Source of the DNA: Nitrososphaerales archaeon TH1920
GTDB lineage: Archaea > Thermoproteota > Nitrososphaeria > Nitrososphaerales > Nitrososphaeraceae
Assembly: GCA_014523495.1 (NCBI GenBank)
Contig: JAATVM010000213.1
Coordinates: forward strand, 1 to 11,994
Direction: 5' to 3'
DNA: 11,994 nucleotides
The notes beneath the pieces are model-generated. The model did no database searches. It was not told the origin of the DNA and saw only the letters and a program-made list of their open reading frames with translations. Below are positions 1-6,601 of the stretch, one piece after another. A program made the position numbers and the translations under genes. Positions within the stretch are counted from its first letter, which is position 1. The number at the start of each line of letters is the position of its first letter.

Positions 1-664
1 GACCCGGTGAATACGATTCCTTATTGTATATTTCAACTCCTCTTTTTGCTATTTTTATAGCGTCTATCTGGCCAACCAGATCCTTTACTGAAATATCCGG
101 TGTGGCAAGCAAGTACTTGAAGCGACTATGTCCGTCAATCCACATAATTTTCGTATCAAGTCTATTATTTCTTATCTTGTCCTCTGTTTCCGTAGAAGCA
201 AAAAATTCTGGCCTGGAACGAATTACTTCCTTATCATTTAATAATGAAACTAGTTCCTTTTCTGGAATTGAAGTTGGAATATCATTTGTTATAGATCCTT
301 CTACTATCGGTATTGGAGAAAGTAAATTTTTTGCTATAGTTTCTGCAATCTTAGTTTTTGCCTGTCCAATTTGACCAATAAGTAATATGTCGTGGGAAGA
401 TAATATTGCCCTATTTAGTGAAGGAACTATATCATCATCATAACCAATGATTCCCGAATATGGGAACAGTTGCTTTTTCAATTTTATTATTAAATTTCCA
501 CGAAGTTGATCATTGACTGATACATGTTTATAATTAATTGATAACAAATCTTCAAGTGTTTTTATATCCTCATAATTTTCAGGTAGACCTGGAATTGTTT
601 CCAGATAATTAGCATTTGAGTTATAACTTTTATGAACGATATCCTTAAAATTTTCAGAAATCAA
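1..664 (-). CDS. Magnesium-chelatase subunit I (ChlI/BchI)-like AAA+ ATPase, 3' end outside window
   Basis: The open frame reads from the left edge back to a TTG at 664 and is preceded directly by an in-frame TAA (665-667), so about 221 codons of the N-terminal part are visible. Residues 68-104 read FPYSGIIGYDDDIVPSLNRA, then HDILLIGQIGQAKT. The last part is a Walker A (97-104) of the GxxGQAKT form seen in ChlI/BchI-like ATPases. Residues 174-205 (MWIDGHSRFKYLLATPD, then DLVGQIDAIKIA) match the ChlI segment around 'KLATPD..ADLIGEVDPIK'. Walker B, sensor residues and any C-terminal domain lie outside. Archaeal members of this family are often not tied to chlorophyll or B12 chelation, and some pair with a VWA protein, so the substrate is unknown. 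A TATA-like TTTAAA at 693-698, about 31 nt upstream, supports the TTG as a leaderless start. No ATG occurs in frame in the first 170 codons. The gene is divergent from rps13. I am sure of the family and not of the role. Confidence 0.85.
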   Translation of the reverse strand, partial: MISENFKDIVHKSYNSNANYLETIPGLPENYEDIKTLEDLLSINYKHVSVNDQLRGNLIIKLKKQLFPYSGIIGYDDDIVPSLNRAILSSHDILLIGQIGQAKTKIAETIAKNLLSPIPIVEGSITNDIPTSIPEKELVSLLNDKEVIRSRPEFFASTETEDKIRNNRLDTKIMWIDGHSRFKYLLATPDISVKDLVGQIDAIKIAKRGVEIYNKESYSPG

Positions 665-692
665 TTATCCATCAGCTCGTCCAACCAACAAA

Positions 693-698
693 TTTAAA
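693..698 (-). promoter_or_regulatory. TATA-like box A for the ChlI-like gene
   Basis: TTTAAA is centred about 31 nt upstream of the TTG start at 664, in the archaeal box A range if transcription starts near the start codon. It overlaps the first of two adjacent AAAGCTTT palindromes (696-703 and 705-712). Confidence 0.45.
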
Positions 699-775
699 GC
701 TTTCAAAGCTTTATTTCAGTTTCATCGTACTAGTTTGACTCTTTATTTTATTATCGTTGATATATCTCAGCATGG

Positions 776-784
776 TTTTTATTT
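776..784 (+). promoter_or_regulatory. TATA-like box A for rps13-rps4
   Basis: TTTTTATTT is centred 24 nt upstream of the ATG at 804. No Shine-Dalgarno lies between it and the ATG, so a leaderless transcript is inferred. Confidence 0.4.
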
Positions 785-803
785 CGGAAAATGATGGACG
801 TTA

Positions 804-1382
804 ATGTTGTCGATATCCGAATATAGGCATATCCTAAGAATAGCAGGGAAAGATATAGAAGGCAGTAAAAAAATCATAATCGCCTTAAGTCAGATTAAAG
901 GTTTAGGCTACAATTTGTCTCAGGTAGTATTGCAATCATTGAATATCAATTCTAACATGAGAATAGGTTTCTTGACCGAAAAAGAGGTGAGCGATATTGA
1001 ATCTGCAATAAAAAATCCCTCTTTGATTGGAATTCCAAATTGGTATCTTAACAGGCGAAAGGATAGTGATACAGGTACAGATAAGCATTTGTTAACTTCT
1101 GATCTTGATCTTACGATTTCAAATGATATTGAAAGAGAAAAAACAGTTTATAGCTGGAGAGGGTATAGACATATGTTTGGCCTTAGAGTTAGAGGTCAGT
1201 GTACACGAACGACTGGAAGAAAAGGCGGTGCTGTTGGAGTGAAAAAGGTTGTAATCAGACCATCAGCTGGTGGAGGCGAAGCAAAGGAGGCCGGTGCACC
1301 TGCACCTGAGGCTGAATCTGCCACTCCTGAGACCTCGACTCCAAAAAACAACGTGCCTAAACCTTCGGAAACCAAAGAATAG
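804..1382 (+). CDS. rps13: 30S ribosomal protein uS13 (S13/S18e) with long low-complexity C-terminal tail
   Basis: Small-subunit head protein that contacts 16S rRNA, uS19 and the P-site region. The core spans residues 5-150: EYRHILRIAGKDIEGSKKI at the N-terminus (archaeal S13 style), the helical IKGLGYNLSQ segment, and the diagnostic basic stretch SWRGYRHMFGLRVRGQCTRT followed by TGRKGGAVGVKK (117-148). Residues 154-192 form a tail rich in Ala, Pro, Glu, Ser and Thr that is not part of the conserved fold. Its DNA is clearly more GC-rich than the rest of the gene. The ATG at 804 is chosen because it directly precedes the conserved N-terminus and has a box A at -24. An ATG at 791 runs in another frame to a stop within 12 codons. 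The gene heads a two-gene unit with rps4, 9 nt downstream. Family assignment is certain; the tail's function is unknown. Confidence 0.97.
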   Translation: MLSISEYRHILRIAGKDIEGSKKIIIALSQIKGLGYNLSQVVLQSLNINSNMRIGFLTEKEVSDIESAIKNPSLIGIPNWYLNRRKDSDTGTDKHLLTSDLDLTISNDIEREKTVYSWRGYRHMFGLRVRGQCTRTTGRKGGAVGVKKVVIRPSAGGGEAKEAGAPAPEAESATPETSTPKNNVPKPSETKE

Positions 1383-1391
1383 TGAGGCACA

Positions 1392-1895
1392 ATGGGCGAT
1401 CCGAGAAAACCAAGAAAAAGTTACAGAAGGCCAAGAAGAATATGGAATTCTGACCAACTAAGCTCAGAACTGTATATAATCGGTTCATATGGACTTAGAA
1501 ACAAAAGAGAATTATGGAAGGCTCAAACAAAAGTTGCAAATTTTAGAAATCAGGCAAGAACATTACTCGCATTGACATTAGAGGACAGACAAGAAAAGGA
1601 ATCGCTTCTATTGTCGTTCTTAAATAGATTAGGCTTGACTACCACTTCATCTCTAGATGACATTTTGAATTTGAAAATTGAGGACATACTTGAGAGAAGA
1701 CTACAAACGATTGTCATGAGAAAAATGGGCATTAAATCCCCGTTTCAGGCAAGGCAAGTGGTGGTTCATGGTCATGTATCAATAGGAAATAGAAAGGTGA
1801 ATTTGCCTGGGTATCTGGTTAAGAAAGAAGATGAAACCAAAATATTAGTACATGTTGAAGTCCCTAACAAACCTACTAGTGCCGCAGCCAGTTAA
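1392..1895 (+). CDS. rps4: 30S ribosomal protein uS4 (S4/S9e)
   Basis: Primary 16S rRNA-binding protein of the small-subunit body, an early assembly factor. The 167-residue length is usual for archaeal S4. The N-terminus is strongly basic (MGDPRKPRKSYRRPRRIW). Residues 30-60 carry GSYGLRNKRELWKAQTKVAN, and the RNA-binding S4 domain spans about 101-155 (ERRLQTIVMRKMGIKSPFQA, then RQVVVHGHVSIGNRKVN). The start lies 9 nt after the rps13 stop, with a GAGG Shine-Dalgarno-like element 4 nt before the ATG, which fits translation from a shared mRNA. In most archaea uS11 and an RNA polymerase subunit follow in this cluster. Here the next gene is an unrelated convergent one, so the cluster is cut short after uS4. 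Confidence 0.97.
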   Translation: MGDPRKPRKSYRRPRRIWNSDQLSSELYIIGSYGLRNKRELWKAQTKVANFRNQARTLLALTLEDRQEKESLLLSFLNRLGLTTTSSLDDILNLKIEDILERRLQTIVMRKMGIKSPFQARQVVVHGHVSIGNRKVNLPGYLVKKEDETKILVHVEVPNKPTSAAAS

Positions 1896-1902
1896 TAACG
1901 AA

Positions 1903-1919
1903 CAAAAATAATTCAAAAA
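1903..1919 (-). terminator. T-rich terminator of the winged-helix gene
   Basis: On the minus strand, TTTTTGAATTATTTTTG follows the TAA at 1923-1925 within a few bases. Two T-tracts with an AT spacer suit archaeal intrinsic termination. The same TTTTTGAATT core recurs at the 3' ends of two other minus-strand genes in the window (7339-7353 and 11784-11803). Confidence 0.5.
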
Positions 1920-1922
1920 CTA

Positions 1923-2879
1923 TTAAGTAGATACCTCATCCACAATATCTATATTATCTATTTTTCCATCTGAATCCATATCAAAGCCCTGAACAACGAG
2001 TGCCCAATTGTTATCTTGATTGAATTTTTTTAATATTTCATTTCCATGATTAGTTAAGGCAATTATAGCTGATTTAGTCCCCGCTGATCTCACTCCTGCA
2101 ATTATTACAATGTTTACCTTTTCAGAGAAAGGATTTTTGATTTTTGCAATTAGTCCATGATTGTCAAGTGTGTGAGTCCTTCCATAAGGAGCTATTAAAC
2201 CAGACCAGAAATTAGTTTCATCAAATCTAATTGGTAAATATCTATTGAATTCTGATGTGATGATATTTGTTCCCGGACCACCAACTGATATGATGTTTTC
2301 TGTTCTCGATATTTTTTCCGATTTTGCATCCACATCTAATTTTACGACAAAATTTTGGGGGAGACTACAAAAGCTCCCTAAAAAAAAAGCGAGCTGGGCT
2401 GCGTAGTGTCCATCCCTTGCAGAAGACCTGTAAGGACCATGTGGGTCTGGAGAACCTACCACAATAGTACCATTGAATAATCCATCGTCAATAAAGTCTC
2501 CAAAAAATGTTTGAACTTTACTACTAATTTTTCCATTTTTTAAATTTTCAAATTTCTTTTCTCCCCAATTCATCTCTATTCCAAATGCAGCAAATTCTGT
2601 TTTGTAGAGTTTTGCAGTACCTCCACGCACAAATGATGTTTCAACCTGACCAATCGCTCTTATTGTCAGTAATTTCTTTATGTAATAATATGCACTCTGT
2701 TCGTATATCTTGAGTTCTTTGGCAATTTGAGCAGGATACATTGGTCTACTTGCCAATAAATTAACAATTTTCCATGCGATTGGATTAGACAAAATACGCA
2801 TTTCGCCTGGTTTTTCTAGGATTAAAATTTCCTTCGTAAAAGTATTTTCATCTAAAGTATAAACGAGGTTCTTATTCAT
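1923..2879 (-). CDS. Winged-helix DNA-binding protein with C-terminal S-layer-C-like domain
   Basis: A 318-residue predicted regulator. Residues 27-95 form an ArsR-like winged helix: MRILSNPIAWKIVNLLASRP, then MYPAQIAKELKIYEQSAYYY with the recognition helix near 57-71, and a wing TSFVRGGTAKLYK. A linker leads to a large alpha/beta domain (about 134-298) with VVGSPDPHGPYRSSARDGHY at 141-159, SVGGPGTNIIT at 198-208 and NIVIIAGVRSAGT at 256-268. The glycine-rich GGPGTN and following strands resemble the C-terminal domain of archaeal S-layer-like proteins, by memory only. The C-terminus ends in DMDSDGKIDNIDI (300-312), a DxDxDG calcium-loop-like motif. There is no signal peptide or membrane segment, so it should be cytoplasmic. 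A GTG at 2891 would add four residues, but the ATG at 2879 is preferred because TATATA sits 26 nt upstream. It is divergent from glmS. Ligand and targets are unknown. Confidence 0.8.
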   Translation of the reverse strand: MNKNLVYTLDENTFTKEILILEKPGEMRILSNPIAWKIVNLLASRPMYPAQIAKELKIYEQSAYYYIKKLLTIRAIGQVETSFVRGGTAKLYKTEFAAFGIEMNWGEKKFENLKNGKISSKVQTFFGDFIDDGLFNGTIVVGSPDPHGPYRSSARDGHYAAQLAFFLGSFCSLPQNFVVKLDVDAKSEKISRTENIISVGGPGTNIITSEFNRYLPIRFDETNFWSGLIAPYGRTHTLDNHGLIAKIKNPFSEKVNIVIIAGVRSAGTKSAIIALTNHGNEILKKFNQDNNWALVVQGFDMDSDGKIDNIDIVDEVST

Positions 2880-2900
2880 CAAACAATACACTATTAAATA

Positions 2901-2910
2901 TTATATATTA
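2901..2910 (-). promoter_or_regulatory. TATA box for the winged-helix gene
   Basis: TAATATATAA on the minus strand is centred 26 nt upstream of the ATG at 2879 and only about 14 nt upstream of the alternative GTG at 2891. It therefore decides for the ATG as a leaderless start. Confidence 0.6.
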
Positions 2911-2966
2911 AGATTGTCCGGTGTGGAAAATTACATAATATCTGAATATTTTTTATATTTTATGCG

Positions 2967-2983
2967 ATATGAAATTATCATAT
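2967..2983. promoter_or_regulatory. Inverted repeat in the divergent spacer, candidate operator
   Basis: ATATGA and TCATAT are separated by 5 bp (AATTA), a 17 bp dyad in the spacer between the winged-helix gene and glmS. It lies upstream of both TATA elements. In AT-rich DNA a 6 bp arm can occur by chance, so operator status is only suggested. Confidence 0.3.
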
Positions 2984-3030
2984 AGCGTTATATTTTTTTT
3001 TGTAGTGGTAACTGGGGATATTAAAAATTA

Positions 3031-3037
3031 TTTTAAA
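3031..3037 (+). promoter_or_regulatory. TATA-like box A for glmS
   Basis: TTTTAAA is centred 29 nt upstream of the glmS ATG at 3063, with a purine-rich AAAAATTA immediately upstream that could serve as BRE. No Shine-Dalgarno precedes the ATG, suggesting a leaderless mRNA. Confidence 0.5.
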
Positions 3038-3062
3038 CCATATCCATTTGTAGAATAATGTT

Positions 3063-4826
3063 ATGTGTTCAATAATCGGGTATAAGGGCAATGAACACGC
3101 CTCTTCTGTGTTAATTGAAGGTCTTAAAAAAATGGAGTACAGGGGTTACGATAGTGTGGGTATTGCAACCATCCAATCAGGAAAACTCGTAGTACGAAAA
3201 GGAGTCGGTAAAGTTGCAGAAGTTAATAAATCTCTGAGACTTGATGAGCTACCAGGCAAAATGGGCATTGGACATACAAGGTGGGCAACACACGGAGGCA
3301 TTGTTGATTCTAATGCACATCCTCATCTTGCATGTAACTCTACAATTGCAGTTGTACACAACGGTATAATAGAAAACTATGATGAGCTCAAGGATGAACT
3401 ACACACGTCCGGTCATGTATTCAACAGTGAGACTGACAGTGAGGTTATTGCTCACCTTTTGGAGGAATATTTTGAGATTACCCGAGATATTAGATTGTCG
3501 ATGATCTTTACATGCAAGCGATTAGTTGGTTCTTTCGCATTTGTTGCAATATTTAACTCCTCTACTTTATGCGGTGCTAGATACGACGAACCTCTCATAG
3601 TGGGCGTTGGTAACGATGATTATTTTCTATCTAGTGATATTCTAGGATTCTTGAATTATACAGATCGTGCAATTTTTCTGGATAATAGAGATATAGTTGT
3701 AATAAATGACAGTGACATCTCCTTTTTTAATTTTGACGGTGACAGAATTTCAAGACGAATAACACAAGTTGCTTGGGAGTTAGGCGACGCAGATAAAGGA
3801 AAATATTCGCATTATACATTAAAGGAAATTCACGAACAGCAGCACACCATTGTAAAGAGTATGGAACAAGATAAGAAAAATTTAGAAAAATTTTGTGATA
3901 TTATGACAGGGGCCAAGAATATCTATATCACCGGAAGTGGAACAAGTTATCATTCAGCATTACTCGCAAAACAAATTTTTTCAAAATCAAAGATTCATGT
4001 TGAGACTATAATGTCAAGTGAGTTTCAATATTCATCTGACTTGTTAGATGAAAATTCAATTTTATTGGCCATATCTCAAAGTGGCGAAACTGCCGATGTA
4101 ATACAATCTGTAAAATCTGCAAAGGGCATGGGCGCTAAAGTCCTCTCAATAGTTAATATTCCCACTTCATCCCTTGCGAGATTGAGCGATTCTTACCTTG
4201 AAGTAAACTGTGGTCCTGAAATAGGAGTAGCTGCAACCAAAAGTTTTACTAGTCAAATTGCTTTGTTGTATTACGTTGCAGATATAATTGGAAGTAAATC
4301 AAATGGAATCTCGACTAGTAAAGAAATTTTGGCCAAAGCCGTAAGTCAAGTTTTAGAATTAGATTCAGAAATTGAGAGAGTTGCAAACCAGATAAAAGGT
4401 TCAAAAGATGTGTATATACTCGGCCGATCTCTACATTTTCCGGTATGTCTTGAAGGAGCATTAAAAATCAAGGAATTGTCGTACATACATGCAGAAGGAA
4501 TCGCTGCAGGAGAATTAAAGCATGGTCCGTTAGCACTAATAGATAATGGCAGTATTGTCATAGTTATTCATCCAAATGATTCGACATATGGCGATACTTT
4601 ATCAAACATTCATACAATAAAATCAAGAGGCGCAAAAATAGTTGGTATTTCAAACAAGCAAGATGTAATATATGATTACCAAATAACCATTCCAACAATA
4701 AGTGAATCTCTTTACCCATTGATTGAAGTAATTCCACTTCAACTTTTAGCATACTATCTTTCAATAGGTAACAACGCAAATCCTGATTATCCACGTAATC
4801 TTGCAAAATCTGTCACAGTAAAATAA
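3063..4826 (+). CDS. glmS: Glutamine--fructose-6-phosphate aminotransferase (isomerizing)
   Basis: Makes glucosamine-6-phosphate from fructose-6-phosphate and glutamine, the entry to UDP-GlcNAc and hence to N-glycans and surface polymers. The 587 residues carry both halves of the enzyme. The Ntn-type glutaminase (1-220) has nucleophile Cys2 directly after Met1, GHTRWATHG at 70-78 and HNGIIENY at 99-106. The isomerase has two SIS domains: the first has GSGTSYH (291-297), SQSGETADV (338-346) and GVAATKSFTSQ (388-398); the second has LEGALKIKELSYIHAEGIAA and GELKHGPLALI (463-493). The C-terminus DYPRNLAKSVTVK keeps the family lysine (K582) used in sugar binding. Cys2 fixes the start at 3063, since the nucleophile must follow the initiator Met. 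All expected motifs are present. It is divergent from the winged-helix gene, which is a possible but unproven regulator. Confidence 0.97.
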   Translation: MCSIIGYKGNEHASSVLIEGLKKMEYRGYDSVGIATIQSGKLVVRKGVGKVAEVNKSLRLDELPGKMGIGHTRWATHGGIVDSNAHPHLACNSTIAVVHNGIIENYDELKDELHTSGHVFNSETDSEVIAHLLEEYFEITRDIRLSMIFTCKRLVGSFAFVAIFNSSTLCGARYDEPLIVGVGNDDYFLSSDILGFLNYTDRAIFLDNRDIVVINDSDISFFNFDGDRISRRITQVAWELGDADKGKYSHYTLKEIHEQQHTIVKSMEQDKKNLEKFCDIMTGAKNIYITGSGTSYHSALLAKQIFSKSKIHVETIMSSEFQYSSDLLDENSILLAISQSGETADVIQSVKSAKGMGAKVLSIVNIPTSSLARLSDSYLEVNCGPEIGVAATKSFTSQIALLYYVADIIGSKSNGISTSKEILAKAVSQVLELDSEIERVANQIKGSKDVYILGRSLHFPVCLEGALKIKELSYIHAEGIAAGELKHGPLALIDNGSIVIVIHPNDSTYGDTLSNIHTIKSRGAKIVGISNKQDVIYDYQITIPTISESLYPLIEVIPLQLLAYYLSIGNNANPDYPRNLAKSVTVK

Positions 4827-4832
4827 TTTCAA

Positions 4833-4840
4833 TTTTTTTT
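4833..4840 (+). terminator. Oligo-T terminator of glmS
   Basis: Eight consecutive T follow the glmS stop by a few bases, after an upstream TTTC. This suits archaeal T-tract termination. It lies in the short spacer between the convergent glmS and cobT. Confidence 0.5.
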
Positions 4841-4880
4841 AACAAGACACTATGGAAGTAATCGTCAAACCACAAGTTTT

Positions 4881-5975
4881 TCAGACCATAACTTTCTCAA
4901 TATTCCTCTCATATTCTTTTTCAATATTTTTCAAAAAGGTACCCCTATTAAGAGATCGATGCGATTTCAATAGTAAAGCAATTAAAGCGCCACCTGCTCC
5001 CACTCCTTCTTTTACCACCCCCTTGTCATACGCTGTTAATCCGCTTTTTGTTGACCTATCTAAGCCAGGATTTACTGAGAGTATGGGAACCTCGGAAGAA
5101 ATTGTTCTTACAAGATATTCTATATCTGAATTTTCATCCTTTGTAACATACGATGTTGTTCCTAAGCATATATTACTTAATGATACTTTCAGAGAAGACA
5201 TAAATGCAAGAACTGCAGCCATCTGTGTACCCCCAGCTAGTATCACCCTAGAACCGGATTGAATAGTACCTGTCGCAATTCCAGCTACGGCCGGTATCAT
5301 TGGATCTCCTAACGACGATACTATTTTGAAAGGATCTTTCAAATTCGTTATTTTTTGATTTTGTATGGCTTCCTGTACAACACGGATCTTTAGCTCATGT
5401 GGATTTCTTGGCATACTACTGCTCACTTTGTAATTTGCCTCAATTCCAAAACCTGTCAGTACACCCAGCGCAGTAGTTGTTCCACCAGGAATACTTTCAC
5501 CCAAGACTATTAGATCGCTTGACATGGATAATTGATTTCCAAGTAATTTACCATATTCAAATGCCTGTTGTGTTTCAAACAGCTTTAATGCTGCTTCATG
5601 TTGGATATTTCTACCATATCTAATTCCAAAGGAAATAAAAGGAATTTTCGGAGCAATTTTAGAACCAGAATTTACCACTAAGCATGGTATTTTTCCCATT
5701 GATAATGCCGTTCTGGTCAATAATGCTGGAGTTGGTATTCCATCAGGCGTAGCAGGCACTCCAGAAATTGAAAAGCATCTTCCGTGATATAGAAACTCAG
5801 AATCTGCTGCTGGTGTATATGCAATTAGATCCGGATTTGCACCTGCAAAAGTTATTCCTGGAACTTGACTAGTTTCTGTATATGAAATGACGCATACAAA
5901 AATGGGATTTTTGGTCAGAAACCTTTCAATTATGTCACTTTTGTGGGAACACTTTATATCATATACTCTAGACAT
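4881..5975 (-). CDS. cobT: Archaeal-type CobT, nicotinate mononucleotide-dependent phosphoribosyltransferase
   Basis: Predicted to transfer ribose-phosphate from nicotinate mononucleotide to the lower-ligand base (dimethylbenzimidazole or similar), making the alpha-riboside phosphate for the cobamide nucleotide loop. The 364-residue protein fits the archaeal CobT/UPF0284 family rather than the bacterial one. Visible features are ITFAGANPDLIAYTPAADSE (41-60), GVPATPDGIPTPALLTR (72-88), GESIPGGTTTALGVLTGFG (159-177), LGDPMIPAVAGIA (222-234) and ILAGGTQMAAVLAF (245-258). VKEGVGAGGALIAL (321-334) has Glu323 where bacterial CobT has its catalytic Glu in GEGTGA. The gene is last of the naxE-MBL-cobT unit, starting 3 nt after the MBL stop with only a weak AGGA close to the ATG. 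Ammonia-oxidising archaea are known to make cobalamin, which fits. The exact base used cannot be read from sequence. Confidence 0.88.
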   Translation of the reverse strand: MSRVYDIKCSHKSDIIERFLTKNPIFVCVISYTETSQVPGITFAGANPDLIAYTPAADSEFLYHGRCFSISGVPATPDGIPTPALLTRTALSMGKIPCLVVNSGSKIAPKIPFISFGIRYGRNIQHEAALKLFETQQAFEYGKLLGNQLSMSSDLIVLGESIPGGTTTALGVLTGFGIEANYKVSSSMPRNPHELKIRVVQEAIQNQKITNLKDPFKIVSSLGDPMIPAVAGIATGTIQSGSRVILAGGTQMAAVLAFMSSLKVSLSNICLGTTSYVTKDENSDIEYLVRTISSEVPILSVNPGLDRSTKSGLTAYDKGVVKEGVGAGGALIALLLKSHRSLNRGTFLKNIEKEYERNIEKVMV

Positions 5976-5978
5976 ATC

Positions 5979-6599
5979 CTAATCATCATTGACCATGTAT
6001 TTGAGGAAAGCATTTTTAGTTTTGAAATTCAACATTGGATTATTTAATTTTTCATTTAATATTGTTGATGTTGGTGTAGGACCATAATTGTGGCCAGGGT
6101 ATACTACTAATGAATCATCTAATTTTGCAACTTTGTTATATAGGCTATCATACATCATTTCGGGATCACTTCCAGGGAGGTCCACCCTACCACAGTTTCC
6201 TACAAATAAAGTGTCTCCTGTTATTACAGATTCTTTATTTACAATAAGGCATATACTATCTTCAGAATGACCAGGAGTGTATGATACCTCTAAGTCAACT
6301 TCTCCAACACTAATAATCTCATCATCACGTACTGATCGATCCTTTTTATGCGTGGACTTTTCATGCTGGATTATCTTGGCTTTTGTAATTTCAGCGATGT
6401 GTTCGTTCCCTAGAATATGATCAAAATGCGAGTGAGTATTTATTATATATTTTGCAGAAATTTTGTTTCCCTCTAAAAGGACAAGAATTTTTTCAAGATC
6501 CCACGATGGATCGATAATGGCTCCAATATTATTTTTCTCATCATAAACAATATAAGAGAAATTTTGCATATTTCCTACAGGAATCTGAACTATTTTCAT
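5979..6599 (-). CDS. Metallo-beta-lactamase-fold hydrolase, glyoxalase II / persulfide dioxygenase-like
   Basis: A 206-residue cytoplasmic protein, one MBL domain long. The metal site is complete: THSHFDH at 55-61 (His56, His58, Asp60, His61), His111 in YTPGHS, Asp129 in TGDTLF and His170 in VYPGHNYG. The stretch GDTLFVGNCGRVDLPGSDPE (128-147) and the late YPGHNYG with a downstream NPML resemble the GloB/ETHE1 branch, whose members hydrolyse S-lactoylglutathione-like thioesters or oxidise persulfides. The substrate is not determined, and archaea of this group generally lack glutathione. A TTG at 6605 overlaps the naxE stop, but the ATG at 6599 is preferred: AAGGAG lies 10 nt upstream of it and only 4 nt from the TTG. 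It is the middle gene of the unit with naxE and cobT. Confidence 0.9.
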   Translation of the reverse strand: MKIVQIPVGNMQNFSYIVYDEKNNIGAIIDPSWDLEKILVLLEGNKISAKYIINTHSHFDHILGNEHIAEITKAKIIQHEKSTHKKDRSVRDDEIISVGEVDLEVSYTPGHSEDSICLIVNKESVITGDTLFVGNCGRVDLPGSDPEMMYDSLYNKVAKLDDSLVVYPGHNYGPTPTSTILNEKLNNPMLNFKTKNAFLKYMVNDD

Positions 6600-6601
6600 G
6601 A

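Noticed and set aside
24..374. Open frame of 116 codons on the plus strand
   Set aside because: It is the antisense of the ChlI-like gene, whose minus-strand product shows Walker A and family motifs; the plus translation is hydrophobic and unrecognisable.
1196..1461. Three overlapping open frames around the rps13/rps4 junction, one on the plus strand preceded by an internal AAAGGAGG at 1283-1290
   Set aside because: The GC-rich low-complexity tail of uS13 opens the other frames. The internal SD-like run is followed by a GTG in another frame, but the product is low-complexity, unconserved and overlaps the rps4 start.
4852..5262. Plus-strand frame of 136 codons
   Set aside because: It is antisense to cobT, which carries clear family motifs on the minus strand.
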